Shown here piece by piece: positions 1-7,736 of a DNA stretch of 40,517 nucleotides (positions within the stretch are counted from its first letter, which is position 1; each line of letters begins with the position of its first letter). A program made the translations under genes and the position numbers. The notes below the pieces were generated by a model. That model saw only the letters and a program-made list of their open reading frames with translations, ran no database searches and was not told where the DNA came from. Source of the stretch: Bacteroidales bacterium (GTDB taxonomy: Bacteria > Bacteroidota > Bacteroidia > Bacteroidales > P3); the NCBI GenBank assembly GCA_012837565.1, contig DUQY01000066.1, positions 1 to 40,517 on the forward strand, given 5' to 3'.

Positions 1-209
1 AAAGAAGTAAGACAGATAGAAGAAGGGTTTATGATATGGACCCTGAAATAATTATTCATCGTCTTGAAGGTTATGAAGAGTCGGCAGCAAAGGTGAGATC
101 ATATTACCAAAAGAAAAACAAATACTATAGTGTTAATTCTGATGGTCCTGTTGATGTTGTTTTTGATACTCTTTGCAACATTGTTGACGAAGCTTTAAAG
201 AAAGCCTAA
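1..209 (+). CDS. adk: Adenylate kinase, C-terminal fragment (5' end outside window)
   Basis: The open frame begins at base 3 and ends at a TAA at 207-209, giving about 68 residues. The piece contains DMDPEIIIHRLEGYEE followed by a YYQKKNKYYSV segment. This matches the region after the LID domain of adenylate kinase, where the enzyme usually reads roughly RLEVYEEKTAPLIDYYKKQGK. The full enzyme interconverts ATP + AMP and 2 ADP in the cytoplasm. The obg gene follows 36 bases later on the same strand with no promoter motif between them. That is the usual Bacteroidetes hpt-adk-obg order and supports the call. The P-loop half is not in the window, so identity rests on the C-terminal match and the neighbour. 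Confidence 0.8.
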   Translation, partial: RSKTDRRRVYDMDPEIIIHRLEGYEESAAKVRSYYQKKNKYYSVNSDGPVDVVFDTLCNIVDEALKKA

Positions 210-245
210 TTAAGAAAACATACATTAAAAGAAAAATAAAATAAT

Positions 246-1247
246 ATGCGTTCAAATTTTGTAGATTATGTGACGATTAACTGTAGGAGTGGAAATGGAG
301 GAAAGGGAAGTACCCACCTTCTAAGATCACGTCTAACAGCTAAAGGAGGTCCCGATGGTGGAGATGGAGGAAGAGGAGGACATATTATTTTAAGAGGGAA
401 TAAGCAATACTGGACTCTTTTACATCTAAAATACACTAAACACTTAATTGCTAAGGATGGAGGTGATGGTGGTAAGAGCCGTCTTACTGGAGCAGATGGA
501 AAAGATGTTATTATTGATGTGCCTCTTGGAACAATTTGTAGGGACGAACTAAGTGGAGAAATTGATTGTGAAATTATAGAGGAAGGTCAAATGGCTATAA
601 TTTCAAGAGGAGGAAGAGGTGGACTAGGCAATGACCATTTCAAAACTCCAACTTTCCAAACACCTCGTTATGCACAACCAGGAGAAGAGGGGCAAGAGCT
701 TTGGAAGGTTGTTGAGTTAAAGATTTTGGCCGATGTTGGGCTTGTAGGATTTCCAAATGCAGGCAAGAGCACATTACTTAGTGTTATTTCAGCAGCTAAA
801 CCAGAAATAGGGGATTATCCATTTACTACCCTAACTCCAAATCTTGGAATTGTAGGATATAGGGATGATAAATCTTTTATTATGGCAGATATTCCAGGAA
901 TCATTGAAGGAGCATCAGAGGGTAAAGGTTTAGGGCTTCGTTTCCTTAAACATATTGAAAGAAATTCACTACTTCTTTTTATGGTTCCTTGCGATACAGA
1001 TGATATTACAAAAGAGTATAATATCCTATTAAAGGAACTTGAAAACTTTAATCCAGAACTAATGGATAAGGATAGGATTCTTGCAATAACTAAATCTGAT
1101 ATGCTAGATGAGGGTATGATAGAAGAAATGAAAAAGCTTCTTCCAAAGGGAGTTAAGTCTTTGTTTATATCTTCTGTTGCAAGAAAAGGACTAACAGAAT
1201 TAAAGGATTTAATTTGGAAAATTCTAAATGAGGAGATTGATAGATAA
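246..1247 (+). CDS. obg: GTPase Obg, ribosome assembly factor
   Basis: This is a 333-residue Obg GTPase, which binds the large ribosomal subunit during late assembly and links it to nucleotide status. The N-terminal Obg domain (about residues 1-160) shows the typical glycine-rich runs, such as GGPDGGDGGRGG and SRGGRGGLGN. The G domain follows: P-loop GFPNAGKS at 168-175, the YPFTTL switch region, DIPG at 215-218, TKSD (the guanine-specific G4) at 282-285, and an SSVA-type G5. Length is normal for a form without the optional C-terminal OCT domain. It follows adk closely, and its last 20 bases overlap the start of the PAP2 gene, so all three are probably co-transcribed. Confidence 0.97.
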   Translation: MRSNFVDYVTINCRSGNGGKGSTHLLRSRLTAKGGPDGGDGGRGGHIILRGNKQYWTLLHLKYTKHLIAKDGGDGGKSRLTGADGKDVIIDVPLGTICRDELSGEIDCEIIEEGQMAIISRGGRGGLGNDHFKTPTFQTPRYAQPGEEGQELWKVVELKILADVGLVGFPNAGKSTLLSVISAAKPEIGDYPFTTLTPNLGIVGYRDDKSFIMADIPGIIEGASEGKGLGLRFLKHIERNSLLLFMVPCDTDDITKEYNILLKELENFNPELMDKDRILAITKSDMLDEGMIEEMKKLLPKGVKSLFISSVARKGLTELKDLIWKILNEEIDR

Positions 1248-1830
1248 AGACATTGAACTCTTTTACCTCATTAATGGGCATAGGAGCGACTTCTTTGACT
1301 ATGTTTTTTCATTTCTAAGTCATAGCCTTAGCTTCATTATAGCTATTCTTGTTGCAACTGCGTTTCTTACAATAAAGAAGTTCAACAAGAAGTTTTGGAT
1401 TCTAATTATATTAGTTGCCCTATCATTTCTTTTTGCAGATAGAATATCTGTTATTTGTTTTAAGGATGTTTTTGAACGGCTTAGACCAAGCCATGCATTG
1501 GCAGGAGTTAATTTAGTCAAGCTTGATTCTTGGCGACTTGTTTTTGACCATAAAGGAGGGCAATTTGGTTTTGTGTCTTCTCATGCTGCAAACGTATTTT
1601 CATTAGCAACAATATTCGTTATACTTGGAAAAAGGTATAAAGCTTTCTCAATACTTATAATATTGTGGGCGGTTTTAGTTGCCTATTCAAGAGTTTATTG
1701 TGGAGTACACTACCCAGGTGATGTGGTTTGTGGAGCCTTCCTTGGAATATTAGTAGGTTATATTATTACGCTATTATACAAGTATCTCCAAAAGAAGTTT
1801 AAGTTCTTATCTACTGATATAAATAATTAA
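1228..1830 (+). CDS. PAP2-family membrane phosphatase
   Basis: This 200-residue integral membrane protein carries the three phosphatase motifs of the PAP2 superfamily: K79 followed by R86-P87, SSHA at 117-120 with the catalytic His119, and SR at 154-155 with His161 and Asp165. Several hydrophobic segments surround these motifs. Members remove phosphate from lipid phosphates such as undecaprenyl diphosphate or phosphatidylglycerol phosphate on the outer face of the inner membrane; the substrate cannot be told from sequence. The ATG at 1228 lies inside obg, but it gives the typical PAP2 N-terminus (LIDKDIELFYLING), so I accept it. Its stop overlaps the convergent mnmG 3' end by 24 bases. Confidence 0.9.
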   Translation: MRRLIDKDIELFYLINGHRSDFFDYVFSFLSHSLSFIIAILVATAFLTIKKFNKKFWILIILVALSFLFADRISVICFKDVFERLRPSHALAGVNLVKLDSWRLVFDHKGGQFGFVSSHAANVFSLATIFVILGKRYKAFSILIILWAVLVAYSRVYCGVHYPGDVVCGAFLGILVGYIITLLYKYLQKKFKFLSTDINN

Positions 1831-3687
1831 TATTGATATATCGGAAGGAGAAACTCCACTTATGCGTGAGGCTTGTCCTATTGTTTTTGGACGAATCTTA
1901 GATAGCTTTTCTCTTGCCTCAAAGCTTAGGGAGTTTAAGGCTTGATAGTTGAAATCATCTTTAATAATTAGATTTTCGTGCTTTGATAACTTCTCCGATA
2001 TTTCTTGTTCCTTAACTATATAGCTCTTATATTTTATCTTAATTTCAGCTGACTCAATTGTTTCTTCCTTTATGCTTTCTTCAATTCCATCTATTTGTTC
2101 TTTAAGATAAGGAATATTATCAGCTAAGTCCGTAAGTGTTATTTGTGGACGAAGAAGTAGCTGACCAATCTTTGTTTTCTGATTTATTTTAGGGGTTTCT
2201 TTTTCATCTAATAGCTCGTTTACTTCATTTGGATTTGCATTCTTATTTTCAATAAAAGTTATTAAATCATCACAACTCTTTGTTTTTCTTTCAACCCTTT
2301 CCATTCTTTCTTTGGATGCTAATCCAAGTGCATACGAAAGAGGTGTTAATCTTTGGTCTGCATTGTCTTGACGCAAAAGAATCCTAAACTCTGCCCTCGA
2401 AGTAAACATACGATAAGGTTCATCAACTCCTTTTGTAATAAGGTCATCAATCAAAACTCCAATATAGCTTTCTGAACGTTTAAGAACAAAGGCTGGTTTC
2501 TCGTTAAGCTTTAGATGTGCATTTATTCCTGCCATTAAACCTTGTGAACCTGCTTCTTCATAGCCTGTTGTACCATTAATTTGTCCAGCAAAGTATAGGT
2601 TTTCAATTTGTTTTGTCTCTAATGTGTCCTTAAGTTGTGTTGGTGGGAAATAATCGTATTCAATTGCATAGCCAGGCTTTTGTATTACTGCATTTTCAAA
2701 TCCTTTTATCTTCTGTAAAGCTTCATATTGCACACTTAGTGGAAGTGAGGATGAGAATCCATTAATATAATATAAACTAGTATGGTTGCTTTCTGGTTCT
2801 ATGAAAAGTTGGTGTTGATTTTTCCCTGCAAAGCGGTCTATCTTATCCTCAATTGAAGGACAATAACGAGGACCTACACCTTGTATTCTTCCTTGAAACA
2901 TTGGTGAATGCTCAAATCCTGTTCTTAATATATCGTGAACATCCAAAGATGTGTATGCTAAAAAGCAACTTCTTTGAACAAGTGTTTCTTTCCTAAGATT
3001 CATAAAAGAGAATTGCCTAGGGTTATCATCTCCCTTTTGCTCCTCTAACTTACTAAAGTCAATACTGCGTCCGTCAACCCTCATTGGAGTTCCTGTTTTA
3101 AGGGTTAAGACCTCAAAGCCGTAGTTATTATGTAGGTCTTCTGACAACCCTATTGAATTCATTTCACCTATCCTCCCTGCTCCAAAGTTTTGCTCTCCAA
3201 TATGTATCTTTCCATTCAGGAAAGTACCATTTGTTAGAATAACACTTCTGGCCTCTATCTCTAATCCCATATTGGTTTTAACACCACAAACCTTACCGTT
3301 CTTTATATCCAAACCAATCACATCATCCTGCCATAGGCTTAGGTTTTCAATTGAATCCAAGACCTTATGCCAAGTTACGGAAAACATTATATTGTCCACT
3401 TGGGCTCTTGGACTCCACATTGCAGGTCCTTTTGAGAGGTTAAGCATTCTAAATTGGAGTGTGTTTTGGTCGGTAATAAGTGCTGAATAACCTCCTAGAG
3501 CATCAATTTCTTTAACAATTTGTCCTTTTGCAACTCCACCCATTGCAGGGTTGCAAGAAAGTTGTGCAATTGCATTAAGATTTTGTGTGATAAGCAAAAC
3601 AGAAGAACCTAAATTGGCTGCTGAGCAAGCTGCCTCGCACCCTGCATGTCCTGCTCCTATAACTATAACATCAAACTTTTTAAACAT
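1807..3687 (-). CDS. mnmG: tRNA uridine-5-carboxymethylaminomethyl(34) synthesis enzyme MnmG
   Basis: This 626-residue FAD enzyme works with MnmE to add a carboxymethylaminomethyl or aminomethyl group to the wobble uridine of certain tRNAs. It shows the dinucleotide-binding motif GAGHAGCEAA at 11-20, the first family signature GPRYCPSIEDK near 273-283, and the second, AGQINGTTGYEEAG, near 366-380. The C-terminal helical region is intact and length is normal. The start lies 25 bases inside the 3' end of ybeY, so translation of the two is probably coupled. It is the last gene of the leftward run that begins at guaB. I see no terminator between it and the convergent PAP2 gene, whose end it overlaps. 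Confidence 0.98.
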   Translation of the reverse strand: MFKKFDVIVIGAGHAGCEAACSAANLGSSVLLITQNLNAIAQLSCNPAMGGVAKGQIVKEIDALGGYSALITDQNTLQFRMLNLSKGPAMWSPRAQVDNIMFSVTWHKVLDSIENLSLWQDDVIGLDIKNGKVCGVKTNMGLEIEARSVILTNGTFLNGKIHIGEQNFGAGRIGEMNSIGLSEDLHNNYGFEVLTLKTGTPMRVDGRSIDFSKLEEQKGDDNPRQFSFMNLRKETLVQRSCFLAYTSLDVHDILRTGFEHSPMFQGRIQGVGPRYCPSIEDKIDRFAGKNQHQLFIEPESNHTSLYYINGFSSSLPLSVQYEALQKIKGFENAVIQKPGYAIEYDYFPPTQLKDTLETKQIENLYFAGQINGTTGYEEAGSQGLMAGINAHLKLNEKPAFVLKRSESYIGVLIDDLITKGVDEPYRMFTSRAEFRILLRQDNADQRLTPLSYALGLASKERMERVERKTKSCDDLITFIENKNANPNEVNELLDEKETPKINQKTKIGQLLLRPQITLTDLADNIPYLKEQIDGIEESIKEETIESAEIKIKYKSYIVKEQEISEKLSKHENLIIKDDFNYQALNSLSFEAREKLSKIRPKTIGQASRISGVSPSDISILIIYISR

Positions 3688-4082
3688 TCTTCTTCAGCCT
3701 TTCTCATTTCTTTTTCTTGAGCCTTTGTCTTATCCTTTAATCCTAAAAGATGAAGGACCCCATGTATAATTACCCTATATAGTTCTTGTTCGAATTCTTG
3801 GTTTAGGTTTTGGGAGTTTTCCATAACCCTTTCAACACTTATAAATAAATCTCCTGCAACCTTATCCTTGTCTGAATAATCGAAACTAATAATATCTGTG
3901 AAGTCGTCATGGTTAAGGTAGTTCTGATTAATATCCAATAAGTATTCATCTTTGCAAAAAATATAAGATATATCACCTACTTTCATCCCTTTTTTTTCAA
4001 CCACAGACTTAATCCAAGCCTTAATCTTATTCTTTTTAGATAGAATATCCTTAGTTTCCACAAAATTAAAACTTATTGCCAT
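3663..4082 (-). CDS. ybeY: Endoribonuclease YbeY (rRNA maturation factor)
   Basis: This is a 139-residue UPF0054 metalloprotein. YbeY takes part in 16S rRNA 3'-end processing and ribosome quality control. The core motif is HGVLHLLGLKD: His107 and His111 match the first two zinc ligands. Ten residues after His107, where Escherichia coli has the third histidine (HGxLHLxGxDH), this protein has Asp117. From memory, a KDKT sequence at that position is common in Bacteroidetes YbeY and need not mean loss of metal. The gene sits directly upstream of mnmG and overlaps it by 25 bases, the usual pair in this phylum. Confidence 0.93.
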   Translation of the reverse strand: MAISFNFVETKDILSKKNKIKAWIKSVVEKKGMKVGDISYIFCKDEYLLDINQNYLNHDDFTDIISFDYSDKDKVAGDLFISVERVMENSQNLNQEFEQELYRVIIHGVLHLLGLKDKTKAQEKEMRKAEEECLKSLML

Positions 4083-4119
4083 TTCAAATATTCTTTTTCT
4101 TTAATGCTTTTGCTAAGAC

Positions 4120-5382
4120 TTATTCTCCAAATGAATCTCCAATAGGTTTACGAAGAATCATCTCCATTGATTTTTTCATTACTATTGAACCTCTTTTATC
4201 TAATTTATATGGTTTTAATAATCCACCCATTGCTTCAAAAGCTCCAGGTTCTCCTTCTTTTGCTGGATAGAAATAGTTAGACATCTCTTTTTCATCTATT
4301 TTCTTACCAACATAAATTGTGTCTAATTGAAAAGCAGAAAGACTTCCTATTATTGCTTCAAGCTTGGTTTCTCTGTCTTTTTCTTTTTTTGTAGGTATTA
4401 TTTTATATTCCCATGTTCCATTAGGCTTATATGTCTTTGCATAGAATTTAAGTCTTGCATCATTTTGTTGCATTTCCAGAGGAAGTCTTATGGTTATGTT
4501 TTGTGTGAAGGTATCTTTTAGCAGACATGTCTCAAAGTCTGGTTGGTGATTTGATTTTAAAACAAAATACCCAGCATTGATAATATACTGTCGATGATGT
4601 GGAACTAACTTATAGCTTCTTGTTAGATCCTCAAATGATATCACATCTTCAAATTGAATTGTCATTTCACTATTAAGAGTATCTTTTGTATGGATAATGC
4701 TTTCTAATGCACCTTTAGGCATTTTGAGCATTGACATATTTTTAGTAACTATTGTTGTGTCTTGTGATGGATAATAATAATCGTTGAACTTGCCTAAGCA
4801 TTCATCTGGGTTGTTTTCAACTAATATATATACTTTGTTTTTTAAATCTATGCCGTTATGTGTTCTTTCCTGTGCTGATTTATCGTTTAGATTTATCCAT
4901 TTGAAATCGAATGGCATCTTGTATTTAATAATACATTCTGCTTCACCACTACATGAATGATAGAAACTGCTTGGTGTTTTGCGAACAATAAACTCTGTTT
5001 CTTCTCTTGAGGCAAAATAATCAAAAACTGTTATTGCTCTTTCTCTTGCTAGTGAAGAATTCTCTTGCTGAACAACTTCACCATCATCATAACCAATAAT
5101 AGTAATTTTATAGAATTTATCACTATTGAGATCAAAAGCAATCTTATAAACACTATCCAAAGCATCTAATGCCTCTTCGGTATAGTTTGATTTTCTTGGT
5201 TCGAAACAAATATATGCTTCAAATTTCTCAGGAAATAAAGACTGAGGCTTAAGTCCTTTTGGAGTTCTTTGTCTTTGGGTAGCTGGAATAAGGATTTGGC
5301 TACAAGATGAGGTTTTTGTTTTTTGGGCAAAAAGGTTTGTCCCTATTACCATTATTATTAAAAGAAGTATTGTTTTTTTCAT
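4120..5382 (-). CDS. Exported protein with an OmpA/MotB-like domain
   Basis: This 420-residue protein starts with a clear signal peptide (MKKTILLLIIMVIGTNLFAQ, cleavage near residue 19/20). Residues about 55-130 resemble the OmpA C-terminal peptidoglycan-binding fold: an AYICFEP strand, a helix, an ITIIGYDDGE segment where the family has GHTD, then LARERAITVFDYFASRE where the family has LSERRAQAV. The Asp and Arg that bind diaminopimelate in that family seem to be present. The remaining 290 residues, up to FGE, are not recognised. It lies 5 bases downstream of the MoxR gene and 37 bases upstream of ybeY. A periplasmic or outer-membrane structural role is an inference. Confidence 0.6.
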   Translation of the reverse strand: MKKTILLLIIMVIGTNLFAQKTKTSSCSQILIPATQRQRTPKGLKPQSLFPEKFEAYICFEPRKSNYTEEALDALDSVYKIAFDLNSDKFYKITIIGYDDGEVVQQENSSLARERAITVFDYFASREETEFIVRKTPSSFYHSCSGEAECIIKYKMPFDFKWINLNDKSAQERTHNGIDLKNKVYILVENNPDECLGKFNDYYYPSQDTTIVTKNMSMLKMPKGALESIIHTKDTLNSEMTIQFEDVISFEDLTRSYKLVPHHRQYIINAGYFVLKSNHQPDFETCLLKDTFTQNITIRLPLEMQQNDARLKFYAKTYKPNGTWEYKIIPTKKEKDRETKLEAIIGSLSAFQLDTIYVGKKIDEKEMSNYFYPAKEGEPGAFEAMGGLLKPYKLDKRGSIVMKKSMEMILRKPIGDSFGE

Positions 5383-5387
5383 AGGAC

Positions 5388-6371
5388 TTATGAATTAATT
5401 AAATCAATAATAATTTTTTCTGCTGTGTATCCATCTGCTTGCGAGGAATAGTTTTGAACTATCCTATGGCGAAGCACCGATACTGCAACAGCCTTAACAT
5501 CTTCTATATCTGGAGAGTATTTCCCTTTAAGCACTGCGTGGCATTTAGCACCAATAATCAGATATTGTGAAGCTCTAGGGCCTGCTCCCCATGAAAGGTA
5601 TTTTTGAGCAATTGGGTGGACATTTGGGGTTGAAACTCTTGTTTTCTCAACCAAGCGAACAGCATATTCATAAACATTATCAGTAACAGGAATCTTTCTA
5701 ATTAAGTCTTGCATTAGAATGATTTCTTCTTTCGATAATATTTTATTTACCTTGACATCTTTCCCTGTTGTAGTAGCTTTTAATATATTTATTTCTTCTT
5801 CAAAGCTAGGATAATCTAACCAAAGCATAAACATAAATCTATCTAGTTGTGCCTCAGGTAGGGGGTATGTTCCCTCTTGCTCGATTGGGTTTTGTGTAGC
5901 AAGAACGAAGAAGGGTTCTTCTAATATATTAGTATGTCCAGAAACAGTAACCGAATGCTCTTGCATAGCTTCCAAAAGAGCTGCTTGAGTTTTTGGAGGG
6001 GTACGGTTGATTTCGTCTGCTAAAATAATATTAGCAAAGATTGGTCCTTTAATGAATTTGAACCTCCTATTTTCATCCAAAACCTCACTCCCAACAATAT
6101 CTGAGGGCATAAGGTCTGGTGTAAATTGTATCCTATTATATGATAAGCCTAAGGCAGATGAAATGGTGTTTACAAGTAGTGTTTTTGCTAAGCCAGGCAC
6201 TCCAACTAATAAGCAATGACCTTTTGAAAATATTGAAATAAGAACTTGGTCAATAATATCTTCTTGCCCAATTATTATCTTGCCTATTTCCTGTTTTAAT
6301 AATTGAGTTTTTTCAACAAGCGTGTTTAGTTGATTTACATCAGAGGAGTAGTTATTAGAAGAGTCTTGCAT
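5388..6371 (-). CDS. MoxR-family AAA+ ATPase
   Basis: This is a 327-residue MoxR-type ATPase. Walker A is GVPGLAKT at 57-64 and Walker B is ILADE, with ADE at 118-120. The sensor region FFVLATQNPIEQEGTYPLPE and the arginine-bearing AQLDRFMF follow; these are nearly invariant in the family. MoxR proteins act as chaperones that assemble or activate protein complexes, often with VWA-domain partners. No VWA gene is adjacent here. It is placed 2 bases from the SurA-like gene upstream and 5 bases from the OmpA-like gene downstream, so it probably acts in an envelope-related process; this is inference from position. Confidence 0.95.
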   Translation of the reverse strand: MQDSSNNYSSDVNQLNTLVEKTQLLKQEIGKIIIGQEDIIDQVLISIFSKGHCLLVGVPGLAKTLLVNTISSALGLSYNRIQFTPDLMPSDIVGSEVLDENRRFKFIKGPIFANIILADEINRTPPKTQAALLEAMQEHSVTVSGHTNILEEPFFVLATQNPIEQEGTYPLPEAQLDRFMFMLWLDYPSFEEEINILKATTTGKDVKVNKILSKEEIILMQDLIRKIPVTDNVYEYAVRLVEKTRVSTPNVHPIAQKYLSWGAGPRASQYLIIGAKCHAVLKGKYSPDIEDVKAVAVSVLRHRIVQNYSSQADGYTAEKIIIDLINS

Positions 6372-6373
6372 AA

Positions 6374-7726
6374 TTAATTGTTTTTCATCCAGTTCATTTT
6401 ATAATTACAATCCTTATAATCATTGTCTATCTTAAGATAGGTTTTAGAAATTCTATTCTCAGCCCACTCAATAACAGCTTTTGTTTTTGCAGTCTCAAGT
6501 GCAGAATTATAAATTTTGTCGTAGTCGTCCTTTAGGTTAATTTTATGTTGTGCTGTTTTAGCCATAACTTTAATTAATCTATAAGCTGAGCCCGACTCTG
6601 TTTTGAAGACTGTTGGACTAATTATATCTCCTTGATTGTATTTTTCGAAATTTATTTTATCAATGTTTTCCATCATTTCATTTGTATTTTCTTTAGGAAA
6701 ACGAGCATTGGCAGTATAAGGATTGATAATCTTTCCTCCGGTTAGTTTTGAAGGGTCATCGGAGTATTTCTTTATTGCATCCTCAAATGTTATTTCTTTG
6801 TTATTGATAAGTGTTTGTATGCTATCAAGTAATTTCTTTGTTCTTGCAAGTTCAATGTTAGATACCTTTGGTTGAATAAGAATATGGCGACAATTTATTT
6901 GGTCACCTCTTCTTTCAATCATTTGAATAATATGAAATCCAAACTTTGATTCAAAAACTGGCGAAACCTCTCCTTCTCTTAGTGGGAATGCAACAGCTTC
7001 AAATTCTGAAACCATAAATCCTCTTGAAAAGAAACCTAGCTCACCACCTTTTTTTGCAGATGCCTCATCTTCTGAGTAAAGAGTTGCAAGGGTGGAAAAC
7101 TTATCTCCCTTAAGTATTCTTTCTCTATAACCATTGAGTCTATCTTTAATTATCTCCTTTTCTTTTGGAGATATTTTAGGAGTAATAACTATTTGAGAGA
7201 ATTCATATTCTTGCTCAATTGTTGGGAGGCTATCTTTAGGGATATTATTATAGAAATCGGTAACTTCTTTAGGAGTTATCTTAATACTTGAAGTGATTTT
7301 ACCATTAACTTCAGTTATAAGTAGATTCTCCTTAATTACTTCTTTATAGAATTCCTTTATCTCATTAATAGATTTATTCATTTGCTTTTCCAAGTTCTCT
7401 CTTGAGCCTGCCGAATGCATCATATAGTTAATACGATTATCCATCTCTCTATTTATTTGGGCATCTGAAATTACTATTGAATCAATTTCTGATTGGTGTA
7501 GCATTAGTTTATTGATAAGAAGGCTTTCAAATATCTCACATTTAACATTAAAAGGTTCTTCAACTACTCCATAGTTTTGTTTTTGCTGTAAGTAGGTTGT
7601 TTCAAGTTCCGATTGCTTAATCATGTTCTTTCCAACAACGGCAATAACTTTATCTAATATATTTGTTTGAGCAAAAACATTGGTGCCAAGTAAACAAACT
7701 AAGCCAATAAGGATAAATTTCTTCAT
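6374..7726 (-). CDS. Periplasmic peptidyl-prolyl isomerase, SurA-like (two parvulin domains)
   Basis: This 450-residue protein has a signal peptide ending in TNVFAQ. It has a SurA-type helical N-terminal chaperone region, a well-conserved parvulin domain (about 170-270, with FSTLATLYSEDEASAKKGGELGFFSRG and KFGFHIIQM), and a second, more divergent one (about 280-400, starting CRHILIQP). SurA-type proteins escort outer-membrane beta-barrel proteins through the periplasm and isomerise proline bonds. Its start is 10 bases after the stop of a second SurA-like gene. Clusters of such genes behind guaB are a familiar Bacteroidetes arrangement. Which of the two is closest in function to E. coli SurA cannot be decided here. 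Confidence 0.92.
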   Translation of the reverse strand: MKKFILIGLVCLLGTNVFAQTNILDKVIAVVGKNMIKQSELETTYLQQKQNYGVVEEPFNVKCEIFESLLINKLMLHQSEIDSIVISDAQINREMDNRINYMMHSAGSRENLEKQMNKSINEIKEFYKEVIKENLLITEVNGKITSSIKITPKEVTDFYNNIPKDSLPTIEQEYEFSQIVITPKISPKEKEIIKDRLNGYRERILKGDKFSTLATLYSEDEASAKKGGELGFFSRGFMVSEFEAVAFPLREGEVSPVFESKFGFHIIQMIERRGDQINCRHILIQPKVSNIELARTKKLLDSIQTLINNKEITFEDAIKKYSDDPSKLTGGKIINPYTANARFPKENTNEMMENIDKINFEKYNQGDIISPTVFKTESGSAYRLIKVMAKTAQHKINLKDDYDKIYNSALETAKTKAVIEWAENRISKTYLKIDNDYKDCNYKMNWMKNN

Positions 7727-7736
7727 TAAATACTAA

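Noticed and set aside
1807..1830. Frameshift or assembly error where the PAP2 and mnmG genes overlap
   Set aside because: Both proteins have normal C-terminal ends; a 24-base convergent overlap is plausible in a compact genome.
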